This document shows, piece after piece, positions 1 to 6,470 of a stretch of DNA of 13,219 nucleotides. The stretch lies in the NCBI GenBank assembly GCA_030638765.1, contig DAOWDZ010000283.1:1-13219 (forward strand), read 5' to 3'. Both the position numbers and the translations under genes were made by a program. Positions within the stretch are counted from its first letter, which is position 1, and each line of letters opens with the position of its first letter. This DNA comes from Desulfocapsa sp. (lineage in GTDB: Bacteria > Desulfobacterota > Desulfobulbia > Desulfobulbales > Desulfocapsaceae). The notes beneath the pieces are model-generated. The model worked only from the letters and a program-made list of their open reading frames with translations, was not told where the DNA came from and did no database searches.

Positions 1-1
1 A

Positions 2-517
2 ACAATTGACACTATTGGTGATCTTATTTTCACATCCACCGCTGAAGAATTTGATTCTTCCGAACTTCTTGACTTTAAAACTAAATCTAAAACATTTTCC
101 GTCTATTATCCTAAAACCAGACCAGGGCACAACCGCTACACCATCGTTGCTTCAATGAATTCCAACTTTGATGATTGGAAAAGCTTCACCGATGACGAGT
201 ATGCAAAAGAGAAAGATTCACTCATTGAACGAACTCTTCTTGACTTAGAGCGCTACCTTCCCAATGCCAAAGATAAAATTGATTGGGTGGAAGCGGCAAC
301 TCCAAAAACATTTAATCGTTATACTCTTCACACTCACGGCACATCCTTTGGTACAAAATTTGAAGGACTGGATATCTCCAGAAAAATATTCAAAGAGGTC
401 AACGGGCTATTTCATGTGGGTTCTGTGGGCATTATCATGTCAGGCTGGCTTGGAGCTATAAACTATGGTGTCATTGTTTCCAATGACGTTGATGCGTACA
501 TGAGAAGTACAGGATGA
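2..517 (+). CDS. CrtI/CrtISO-like FAD-dependent oxidoreductase, C-terminal part (5' end outside window)
   Basis: An open frame enters from the left edge and runs 171 codons to a TGA. It resembles the C-terminal third of the phytoene desaturase / carotenoid isomerase / retinol saturase superfamily. Near residues 114-122 (counting from the edge) lies TPKTFNRYT, typical of this family just before the end of the substrate domain. Near the C-terminus, GLFHVGSVGIIMSGWLGAIN resembles the segment that closes the FAD site (usually L-x-x-VG-x-x-x-x-P-G-x-G). The usual PG is replaced by MSG. The N-terminal dinucleotide-binding motif is outside the window. Its stop overlaps the next gene's start (ATGA at 514-517), so the two are translationally coupled. 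Being in one operon with FabG- and FabZ-type genes suggests it acts on an acyl or polyene chain rather than a classical carotenoid. The family call is fairly secure; substrate and reaction direction are unknown. Confidence 0.75.
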   Translation, partial: TIDTIGDLIFTSTAEEFDSSELLDFKTKSKTFSVYYPKTRPGHNRYTIVASMNSNFDDWKSFTDDEYAKEKDSLIERTLLDLERYLPNAKDKIDWVEAATPKTFNRYTLHTHGTSFGTKFEGLDISRKIFKEVNGLFHVGSVGIIMSGWLGAINYGVIVSNDVDAYMRSTG

Positions 518-1263
518 CTGAGATGCAAGACTTTACCGGACAAAAAATAGTTATCAGTGGAGCAAGCAGAGGGATTGGGAAAGCCATCACTCTCGCATTC
601 CTTGAACGAGGTGCAACCGTCATTGGTGTATACGCTGGCAATACTGAGGCTGCAAATTCTTTTCTCCTGGAGTGCAGCAATCTCAATGGTGACCTGGAAC
701 TGCATCAATGTGATGTTTCAGATGCCATACAGGTTGATAATTTTTTTTCCATGATTGAAGAAAAATATGACACTATTGATATCCTTATAAACAACGCCGG
801 AATCAGGCGTGATAGACTCCTTGCCCTGATGGATCAATCAAGCTGGCAAGACGTTATCGATATCAACCTCACTGGTACTTTCAATATGTGCCGCGGTGCT
901 GTACTGCTTATGCTTAAACAGAAATATGGCAGAATTGTCAACATTACCTCCCCTGTTGCTACCCTTGGTATTGCTGGACAAACCAACTATGGAGCATCAA
1001 AGGCTGGTCAAATAGGACTCACAAGAAGTCTCTGCAAAGAAACAGCTCGAAAGAAGATAACAGTCAACTGTGTATCTCCAGGATTTATAGATACTGAACT
1101 ACTCGAAGACCTCACTCAGGAACAGCTTAAAGCCCATAAAAAGACAATTCCCATGCGTAGATTCGGCACAGTTGCTGAAATAGCGTCTGCCGTTCTTTTT
1201 CTTTCTTCAAAAGAAGCCGGGTACATTACAGGAGCTGTGCTCGATGTTAACGGAGGGCTTTAA
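514..1263 (+). CDS. 3-oxoacyl-ACP reductase-like short-chain dehydrogenase (FabG family)
   Basis: This 249-residue protein has the length of a classical short-chain dehydrogenase. The nucleotide-binding motif GASRGIG lies at residues 16-22 and NNAG at 93-96. The catalytic tetrad looks complete: Asn118, Ser146, Tyr159 and Lys163, the last two in YGASK. The C-terminal segment ending in GAVLDVNGGL is typical of FabG. Expected role: NADPH-dependent reduction of a 3-ketoacyl-ACP to the 3-hydroxyacyl-ACP in the cytoplasm. The ATG overlaps the upstream stop by four bases and the gene overlaps the following dehydratase, so it belongs to a compact operon. Because it sits beside a CrtI-like enzyme and a FabZ-like enzyme, and not beside fabD, acpP and fabF, it is more likely a dedicated pathway reductase than the housekeeping FabG. 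I therefore give no symbol. Confidence 0.88.
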   Translation: MTEMQDFTGQKIVISGASRGIGKAITLAFLERGATVIGVYAGNTEAANSFLLECSNLNGDLELHQCDVSDAIQVDNFFSMIEEKYDTIDILINNAGIRRDRLLALMDQSSWQDVIDINLTGTFNMCRGAVLLMLKQKYGRIVNITSPVATLGIAGQTNYGASKAGQIGLTRSLCKETARKKITVNCVSPGFIDTELLEDLTQEQLKAHKKTIPMRRFGTVAEIASAVLFLSSKEAGYITGAVLDVNGGL

Positions 1264-1708
1264 TCAAGTGATTGATGATCTAAAAATCAGAGACTTAATC
1301 CCTCACCGTCCACCCTTTCTATGGGTTGACTCAATGATTGAATTTGTAGATTCAAGTCTAACCACTGAAAAGTTCATTCCACAAGATCTTGATATCTTCA
1401 AAGGCCATTATCCAGACCACCCTATCCTTCCTGGCGTTATCCTATGTGAAGCACTGTTTCAGACAGGTGCCTTACTAATTTCTCTTATGTTGAAAAATTC
1501 TAAACAAGATGTCAAAGGAGTTCCAGTATTGACTCGTGTAGAGGGTGTTAAATTCAAACGACCCGTTGGACCTGGAGATACCATTATCATGAAGGTAAAA
1601 CTCAAAGAAACACTTGGTGGCGCCTGGTTTTTAAAAGGTACACTACGAGTTCGGGGTAAAGTCGCTGTACAGGCTGATTTTGCCTGTACACTTGCTCAAA
1701 TGGTATGA
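1244..1708 (+). CDS. FabZ-type 3-hydroxyacyl-ACP dehydratase (hotdog fold)
   Basis: This 154-residue protein matches FabZ in length. LIPHRPPFLWVDSM (residues 19-32) is the characteristic N-terminal segment. GHYPDHPILPGV followed by CEALFQTG carries the catalytic His (in GHYP) and Glu (in CEALFQ). Expected reaction: dehydration of 3-hydroxyacyl-ACP to the trans-2-enoyl-ACP, directly following the FabG-type step encoded upstream. Two starts are plausible. ATG 1244 overlaps fabG by 20 bases and has GGAG at 1231-1234. GTG 1268 lies just after the fabG stop, has GGAGG at 1252-1256, and would give 146 residues starting like typical FabZ proteins. The stop overlaps the ATG of the next small frame (1705-1708). 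The substrate is not deducible, but the neighbours suggest a specialised acyl or polyene pathway. Confidence 0.85.
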   Translation: MLTEGFNQVIDDLKIRDLIPHRPPFLWVDSMIEFVDSSLTTEKFIPQDLDIFKGHYPDHPILPGVILCEALFQTGALLISLMLKNSKQDVKGVPVLTRVEGVKFKRPVGPGDTIIMKVKLKETLGGAWFLKGTLRVRGKVAVQADFACTLAQMV

Positions 1709-1896
1709 AGATAACAGAGAATCTTGAGCCTTTATTTTTCTGTATCTTTTGTGATGGAAAGCAAGCAAAAATTCATGGGCGCTGAAACAATGCCACTGTG
1801 ATCTGCACGGCGTGCGGAATGGAGGTCTCTGTTACTCACTATCAGGATCAACTTGATGAGTACATAATCAAATTATGTACACTCGCAGGTGATTGA
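1705..1896 (+). CDS. Small zinc-ribbon reading frame interrupted by one in-frame TGA (selenoprotein candidate or nonsense-mutated gene)
   Basis: One frame starts at ATG 1705, overlapping the dehydratase stop in the same ATGA manner as the first operon junction. It runs to TGA 1894-1896, interrupted only by TGA 1783-1785 (codon 27). Read through, it gives 63 residues. Cys13-x-x-Cys16 and Cys34-x-x-Cys37, 17 residues apart, form a typical zinc ribbon with the TGA codon between the two knuckles. Downstream of the TGA, bases 1802-1808 pair with 1812-1818 (seven pairs, one G-U) around a GGC loop starting 24 bases after the TGA. This fits the general layout of a bacterial SECIS element. However, the stem largely comes from the TGC-ACG-GCG-TGC codons of the second knuckle and may be incidental. 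A CGA-to-TGA nonsense mutation or sequencing error is equally possible. No homologue recognised. Confidence 0.4.
1860..1880. repeat. Perfect 9-bp inverted repeat with 3-bp spacer, upstream of the tolQ promoter
   Basis: GTACATAAT (1860-1868) and ATTATGTAC (1872-1880) are exact reverse complements separated by CAA. The palindrome ends 12 bases before the proposed tolQ -35 box and lies inside the 3' part of the zinc-ribbon frame. No T-run follows, so it is a poor rho-independent terminator. A regulator-binding site or an mRNA hairpin separating the two operons is more likely. The symmetry is directly visible; the function is inference. Confidence 0.5.
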
Positions 1897-1921
1897 CCTT
1901 TCGTTTAAGATACTATATAAA
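1893..1921 (+). promoter_or_regulatory. Sigma70-type promoter candidate for the tol operon
   Basis: TTGACC (1893-1898) and TATAAA (1916-1921) each match the consensus in five of six positions, with a 17-base spacer. Transcription would begin near 1928, giving a leader of about 40 bases before the tolQ GTG at 1970. The -35 box overlaps the stop codon of the preceding zinc-ribbon frame, so the tol genes probably have their own promoter despite the short gap. Confidence 0.5.
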
Positions 1922-1969
1922 AACAAACAACTTTAAATGTATTTTCACTTTTCATAGGAACTTTAAATA

Positions 1970-2671
1970 GTGCAACTTTCAATTTCCGATATGATTATGC
2001 ATGCCGGTCCCATGGGACAAATGGTAATGCTGACTCTTTTGATTTTCTCTCTCGGTTCCTGGTCAATAATTTTCATGAAGACCCGGATGTTAAAAAAAGC
2101 TGTTAAAGAAACAGATATCTTTTTGGATTCCTTCTGGGCATCTAAAACATTAAATGATGCAAATGAAGCCGCTGCAGAACACACTTTATGCCCTGAAGCC
2201 GCCATATTTCAGGCAGGATTTTCTGAACTTCAAAAAATTAATAAAATAAGAAATAGAGATGAGATCAACACTGGCAACGAACCTCTTGAAATGCAACTTG
2301 CTACCATGGACAACCTTAAACGTGCCATTCGTAAAGCCGAATCTCAAGAAATCACCCACCTTGCAAAATCACTCTCTTTCCTTGCCACCACGGGTTCAGC
2401 AGCTCCTTTCATAGGCCTTTTTGGTACTGTCTGGGGTATCATGACATCATTTCATGATATTGGAATGCGAGGTTCTGCATCCCTCGCTGTTGTTGCACCT
2501 GGAATTTCAGAAGCCCTTGTTGCCACAGCTGCCGGGCTTGCTGTGGCAATACCAGCAGTCATAGCCTATAATTATTTTGCAAATCAACTCGGTGACATTG
2601 AAACTGAAATGCAAAATTTCTCAACCGACTTCCTCAATCTTGTCGAACGAGATCTTCTGAGCAGGGTATAA
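1970..2671 (+). CDS. tolQ: Tol-Pal system inner-membrane proton channel subunit TolQ
   Basis: This 233-residue MotA/TolQ/ExbB family protein is the usual TolQ length. There are three hydrophobic segments: about 17-36, 137-160 and 172-203, with a cytoplasmic region between the first and second. The conserved GLFGTVWGI motif (149-157) and the GISEALVATAAGLAVAIPAV stretch (178-197) line the channel in this family. TolQ and TolR form the proton-motive-force-driven motor that energises TolA for outer-membrane constriction during division. The start is GTG, with AGGA at 1956-1959 about ten bases upstream; a later ATG at 1991 would remove seven residues. ExbB is the main alternative, but the tolR, tolA and tolB neighbours settle it as TolQ. 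It is followed by tolR after seven bases. Confidence 0.93.
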   Translation: MQLSISDMIMHAGPMGQMVMLTLLIFSLGSWSIIFMKTRMLKKAVKETDIFLDSFWASKTLNDANEAAAEHTLCPEAAIFQAGFSELQKINKIRNRDEINTGNEPLEMQLATMDNLKRAIRKAESQEITHLAKSLSFLATTGSAAPFIGLFGTVWGIMTSFHDIGMRGSASLAVVAPGISEALVATAAGLAVAIPAVIAYNYFANQLGDIETEMQNFSTDFLNLVERDLLSRV

Positions 2672-2678
2672 GAAAAAC

Positions 2679-3095
2679 ATGGGATTTAATACTGGAAAAA
2701 GAGGTGGTCTTGTTTCCGAAATCAACGTCACTCCTCTCGTTGATGTTATGCTTGTCCTGCTCATTATTTTCATGGTCACAGCCCCAATGATGACTCAGGG
2801 ACTCGAAGTTGATCTTCCGGAAACAACAGCAAAATCACTTCGCCAGGATGATGAACCTGTTATTGTAACACTTGATAAAGATGGTAAAATCATGCTTGGA
2901 AAAATTGAAGTCTCCCAGGCGATGTTTCGGCAACAGCTTGAAAAAACACATGGTAAAGATATGGAACAACCCATATTTCTTAAAGCAGACAAACGGGTCG
3001 CATATGGGATGGTGGTCTCCATTATGGCTGATATAAAAGCTGCAGGATTTGACAAACTTGGGATGATCACCGAACCTAAAAAAGAGCCGCTCTAA
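2679..3095 (+). CDS. tolR: Tol-Pal system protein TolR (ExbD/TolR family)
   Basis: This 138-residue protein has one transmembrane helix near residues 20-40. The signature SEINVTPLVDVMLVLLIIFM includes Asp22, which corresponds to the proton-translocating aspartate of the family. The remaining roughly 95 residues form the periplasmic domain and end in a lysine-rich tail. TolR partners TolQ as the moving or plug component of the motor and contacts peptidoglycan. It could be called ExbD on sequence alone; its place between tolQ and tolA supports TolR. Its stop is two bases before the tolA start, and no strong Shine-Dalgarno is visible before its own ATG, so translation is probably coupled to tolQ. 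Confidence 0.93.
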   Translation: MGFNTGKRGGLVSEINVTPLVDVMLVLLIIFMVTAPMMTQGLEVDLPETTAKSLRQDDEPVIVTLDKDGKIMLGKIEVSQAMFRQQLEKTHGKDMEQPIFLKADKRVAYGMVVSIMADIKAAGFDKLGMITEPKKEPL

Positions 3096-3097
3096 TC

Positions 3098-3997
3098 GTG
3101 TTCAGAGAACATGAGATAAAATCGTCCGCCTTGAACTGGACGCTGCCTTTTAATCTTGCCGTATTAAGTCATGTGATCATTTTAGCTTCAGCTATTATCA
3201 TTCCAAAATATATCGATAAAAAACCAATACCTCTTGAATTTCTTACGGTGGATCTTATCAGTATTGCAGCCCCCCTTCCTCCTACTATTCCCCAAAATAC
3301 TCCACCCGCTCAAGCACAGGTACAATCTAAAGTTACCATACAAAAATTAAAACCTGTTGAAATTCAAAAAAAAGCTCCCATTGCCCCAATTGAAGTTACC
3401 GATTCGCCTGTAACTCCAGTTAAAGCAATTTCCATAAAACCTTTAAAACGAAAGGTTAAGAAAAAACTTTCCAAAACAACTAGTACTCAACGTAAAAAAC
3501 TAGCCTCCCAGAAAGTATTAAAACGGAGACAAGAACAACTTTTAATAGATGCCCGTCGCCAGCAGGAACTTGCTGATGCTGAAAGTATCGCTGCCAGAGA
3601 TGCTGTTAAAGCACTTAAACAGATGTTACGAAATGAGACAGCAGTCTCCAGTACCAACTCTGGGAATCAAACTGTTAGTCCCAGAGATAGTGGAAATTCA
3701 AGTACTATAGTTGAAAAACAATATCAGTCATCAATTGGTGGTAAATTAATGCAGCACTGGGCATTACCTGATATAAAAACCTGGAATCCTGAGCTTTCCG
3801 CAAGAATCATAATAACTATTGCGAAAAATGGATATATTGTCAGCCATAACTTTGAAAAACGATCCGGTGATAGGGTATTTGACCAGTTCGTCAGTAGAAC
3901 TATACAGGAATCAAACCCGTTATTACCTATCCCTGGTGCCATGAGAGTATCTCAATACTCCATAGGGCTCGTTTTTATGCCAGGTCAAATACAGTAA
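3098..3997 (+). CDS. tolA: TolA-like energy transducer with TonB-type C-terminal domain
   Basis: This 299-residue protein is shorter than E. coli TolA (about 420). Residues 18-37 form the N-terminal membrane anchor with a Ser24-His25 pair, reminiscent of the SHLS motif through which TolA/TonB contact the TolQR motor. Residues 55-110 are rich in Pro, Gln and Val. Residues 115-180 are a basic, helical stretch rich in Lys, Arg, Gln and Ala that should span the periplasm. Residues about 183-205 are a Ser/Asn-rich linker. Residues 208-295 resemble the TolA/TonB C-terminal domain, with W221, the run ARIIITIAKNGYIVSH and the closing NPLLPIPG. Its role is to transmit motor energy to TolB and outer-membrane partners. 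The start is GTG 3098, two bases after tolR. A TonB assignment is possible from the sequence alone, but the operon supports TolA. Confidence 0.85.
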   Translation: MFREHEIKSSALNWTLPFNLAVLSHVIILASAIIIPKYIDKKPIPLEFLTVDLISIAAPLPPTIPQNTPPAQAQVQSKVTIQKLKPVEIQKKAPIAPIEVTDSPVTPVKAISIKPLKRKVKKKLSKTTSTQRKKLASQKVLKRRQEQLLIDARRQQELADAESIAARDAVKALKQMLRNETAVSSTNSGNQTVSPRDSGNSSTIVEKQYQSSIGGKLMQHWALPDIKTWNPELSARIIITIAKNGYIVSHNFEKRSGDRVFDQFVSRTIQESNPLLPIPGAMRVSQYSIGLVFMPGQIQ

Positions 3998-4022
3998 AGA
4001 TTCTCATTTTTTCTTAAAATAG

Positions 4023-4050
4023 TTGACTGCAACTTTCAACCATTTATACT
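4023..4050 (+). promoter_or_regulatory. Sigma70-type promoter candidate for tolB-cpoB
   Basis: In the 99-base gap between tolA and tolB, TTGACT (4023-4028) and TATACT (4045-4050) each match five of six consensus bases, with a 16-base spacer. Initiation near 4057 would leave a leader of about 40 bases before the tolB ATG. This suggests tolB and the following gene can be transcribed independently of tolQRA, as reported for the E. coli tol locus. Confidence 0.5.
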
Positions 4051-4096
4051 CTAACTAGAAATCAATTAACACTCCTTTACTTTCTCAAATGTTCCT

Positions 4097-5383
4097 ATGA
4101 AACTTAGATATTTAACAATTTTATTTCTCTTTTTTGCAATCCTACCCACTCACATTTCTGCTAAACAGATCGCATACATCGATATAACCTCTCCCGATGC
4201 TCGTAGAATTAATATTGCTGTTCCCTGGTTTATTAATATTAACCAACCTGATCGCCTGCAGACGTTAGGACGCGATCTCGCAGACTCCTTAGGAAAATCA
4301 CTCGATTTCCATGGCATTTTTTCTCTTCTCTCAAGTGATCAATATAGTAAACGACAGGATGCAAATTGGAAAACCTCAGGTGCCGATTTTGTTGTTCTAG
4401 GGAGTTATTCTCTTTCTGCATCGGGTATTCAAATGGAAATCCGACTCCTTGATGTTGCTGGCGGTGATATGCTTATGGGCAAACGTTATAAAGGTCAGCG
4501 CAATCATGAACAATCAATGCTGTTTCGTTTTACTGATGCAGTTATCAAAGAAATGACTGGCCAAGAAGGTATTTCTTCAAGCAAGATCGCCTTTATCTCT
4601 GACAAAAGTGGTTTTAAGGAAGTTTACTTAACTGATATTCTAGGTGAGAAAACCAGACAGGTAACACGACATAGAAACCTTGTTGTTTCACCAAGGTTCC
4701 TGCCTGGTGGACAATATCTCACTTACACTTCATACCATTCAGGAAATCAGAATCTTTATATAACTAACCTTAAACAGAGCAGTACCACCCGGCCACTTTC
4801 AAGGCGAAGAGGTATGAATCTTGCTCCAGCATGGTCGCCTGATGGAAAAAAAATGATTCTCACCTTAAGTAAAGATGGAAACCCTGATCTTTTTCTACTT
4901 GATAGAAAGGGAAAAATAATAAAACAACTAACATATCGATCAGGAATTAATGTATCTCCGACATGGTCTCCTGATGGAAAAAAAATAGCCTTCGTTTCCG
5001 ACAGAAGTGGACGTCCTCAGATTTACATTATGGATCTGAGAAGCAACAAGGTTCAGAGAATTACCTTTAAAGGTCGTGAGAATGCAGAGCCAAGCTGGTC
5101 TCCAAAGGATGACTTAATTACCTACTCAAGTCTTATAGATGGAGCATATCAAATTTATACTATTGCCCCAAGACCTAGTGCCACGCCTAAGCAGATAACT
5201 GATGGTACAGCTCACCATGAATCTCCGACATGGTCACCTGATGGAAAACAGATACTTTTTTCACTTCGTAATGGCCAATCACAGAAAATATTTGCAGTAT
5301 TGAAAAATGGATCATATAAAAGGAAACTTTTTGAAATCCCTGGTAATCAGACATATCCTCGCTGGAGTAGCAATTATAAATAA
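4097..5383 (+). CDS. tolB: Tol-Pal system periplasmic beta-propeller protein TolB
   Basis: This 428-residue protein is the usual TolB length. Residues 1-22 are a signal peptide (hydrophobic LTILFLFFAIL, cleavage predicted after ISA). Residues about 25-155 are the TolB N-terminal domain. Residues about 160-428 form a six-bladed propeller with PD40 repeats such as SPTWSPDGKKIAFVSDRSG. Three blades repeat WSPDGK almost exactly (see the DNA repeats at 4831, 4963 and 5230). TolB acts in the periplasm, linking TolA to the outer-membrane lipoprotein Pal. The partner gene pal is not beside it here. The ATG at 4097 begins a clear signal peptide, although no Shine-Dalgarno is visible upstream (the preceding bases are pyrimidine-rich). 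A gap of 28 bases separates it from the next gene. Confidence 0.93.
   Translation: MKLRYLTILFLFFAILPTHISAKQIAYIDITSPDARRINIAVPWFININQPDRLQTLGRDLADSLGKSLDFHGIFSLLSSDQYSKRQDANWKTSGADFVVLGSYSLSASGIQMEIRLLDVAGGDMLMGKRYKGQRNHEQSMLFRFTDAVIKEMTGQEGISSSKIAFISDKSGFKEVYLTDILGEKTRQVTRHRNLVVSPRFLPGGQYLTYTSYHSGNQNLYITNLKQSSTTRPLSRRRGMNLAPAWSPDGKKMILTLSKDGNPDLFLLDRKGKIIKQLTYRSGINVSPTWSPDGKKIAFVSDRSGRPQIYIMDLRSNKVQRITFKGRENAEPSWSPKDDLITYSSLIDGAYQIYTIAPRPSATPKQITDGTAHHESPTWSPDGKQILFSLRNGQSQKIFAVLKNGSYKRKLFEIPGNQTYPRWSSNYK
4831..5253 (+). repeat. Intragenic PD40 repeats of tolB conserved at DNA level
   Basis: Near-identical 24-base units begin at 4831, 4963 and 5230, each encoding WSPDGK-type beta-propeller strands. 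The first two differ at one base; the third differs mainly at its end. They reflect repeated propeller blades within the gene and are not a mobile or intergenic repeat. Confidence 0.75.
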
Positions 5384-5411
5384 AAACATTTTACATATAA
5401 TTAAAAAATCC

Positions 5412-6440
5412 ATGAAAAAAAGATACTTTACCTTACTCATTCTTGTTGGACTTATGCCTCTTCTTAGCAATTGTGCCTCTCAGCAAGATGTTAGAAAATT
5501 GAATTATCGTGTGTTATCAATTAACAAAAAGCTTGAAGATATGAAGCTTAACACCGTCGACCAAATGCAACAACGACAGGCGATGTCTTCTGGCCAGGTA
5601 GATCAATTACAAAATGAAATACTTCAACTGACAAGTAAACTTGAAGAAAATGCCCACATGAACCGCATGCTTCAGGAGCAAAACAAAGAGTTTCAACTGG
5701 CACTTCAAAGTCTAACTTCTCAGCAGGATGAAAAATTCACAATACAGATTGCTGAAATGGATTCCAGACTTTCAAACCAAAATCAATCCCTTACTGCAAT
5801 GCAATTAGCACGCGTACAAGATGCTGAACGCCGTTCACAAGCTGCAAAGAAAGCTGCTGCCTCTGCTATGCGCCGTGCACAACAGGCTGCTGCTGCAACA
5901 GCTGCCGCAGCTAACGTACCAAGTAACAGAAACGCTCTCCACATTAGTCCTCTATCAAGAAAAATTGTTTTTCAAACTCAAACCATCAATTCTCAACGTA
6001 ACACCACTCCTGTAACCTCATCAACAGCTTCTGGTTCAATTTCGCAACCCGAAAAGGCTTTAAAAGTTGTTGAGAAAGTCGATACACACGAGCAGGCAAT
6101 GCAACTCTACAGAGCCCGCAAATTTGATGAGGCCTTTAAAATATTCAAGAAAACTGCCACAAGTAAAGGAAAGACAGCTACGCTTTTAAAAGCCCGTTAC
6201 ATGATGGGAGAATGTCTTTTTAAGAAGGGGGCTTATGATCAAGCCATCATACAATACCAGGAAATAATATCCCGCTCTCCCAACAACTCTCATACTGCTA
6301 AAGCTTTGCTCAGACAAGGCCAATCCTTTGAGCAGTTATCAGATATTGATACTGCCATTATGATTTACAAAAAGATTACTGCTTCCTATGGTTCTTCTCC
6401 AGAAGCCGAAACAGCTAGGCAAAGAATCTCTTCGCTTTAG
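5412..6440 (+). CDS. cpoB: CpoB/YbgF-like cell-division coordinator with coiled coil and TPRs
   Basis: The start is placed at ATG 5412, not at upstream in-frame codons within tolB, because it opens a clear signal sequence (MKKRYFTLLILVGLMPLLSN). The protein is then 342 residues. Cys21 could be a lipoprotein cysteine, but the preceding LSN is an atypical lipobox with Asn at -1. Residues about 27-135 are Gln-rich and predicted coiled coil, 135-167 are very Ala-rich, and 170-225 are a low-complexity Ser/Thr linker. Residues 227-342 contain TPR repeats, for example GECLFKKGAYDQAIIQYQEI. This architecture and the place after tolB fit CpoB/YbgF, which coordinates Tol with peptidoglycan synthesis at the septum. 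It has no OmpA-type peptidoglycan-binding domain, so it does not replace Pal in an obvious way. No strong ribosome binding site is seen. Confidence 0.83.
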   Translation: MKKRYFTLLILVGLMPLLSNCASQQDVRKLNYRVLSINKKLEDMKLNTVDQMQQRQAMSSGQVDQLQNEILQLTSKLEENAHMNRMLQEQNKEFQLALQSLTSQQDEKFTIQIAEMDSRLSNQNQSLTAMQLARVQDAERRSQAAKKAAASAMRRAQQAAAATAAAANVPSNRNALHISPLSRKIVFQTQTINSQRNTTPVTSSTASGSISQPEKALKVVEKVDTHEQAMQLYRARKFDEAFKIFKKTATSKGKTATLLKARYMMGECLFKKGAYDQAIIQYQEIISRSPNNSHTAKALLRQGQSFEQLSDIDTAIMIYKKITASYGSSPEAETARQRISSL

Positions 6441-6470
6441 TATTTCGCCTTTTTTGTATAGGGATTCTAT

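Noticed and set aside
463..708. Antisense open frame of about 80 codons opposite the end of the oxidoreductase and the start of the FabG-type gene
   Set aside because: It lies opposite well-supported coding sequence, has no recognisable motif, and its composition is that of a complementary-strand shadow.
1783..1785. TGA recoded as a sense codon throughout the genome (alternative genetic code)
   Set aside because: TGA ends the CrtI-like gene, the dehydratase, tlyA, oleB and oleC at positions set by overlap with or closeness to the next gene, so it is a normal stop here.
1860..1880. Rho-independent terminator for the biosynthetic operon
   Set aside because: The stem is AT-rich and no run of T follows; it also lies within the zinc-ribbon frame, before its stop codon.
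5307..5411. Longer form of the CpoB-like protein starting inside tolB
   Set aside because: It would overlap tolB by 77 bases and place 35 non-signal residues before a clear signal sequence beginning at ATG 5412.
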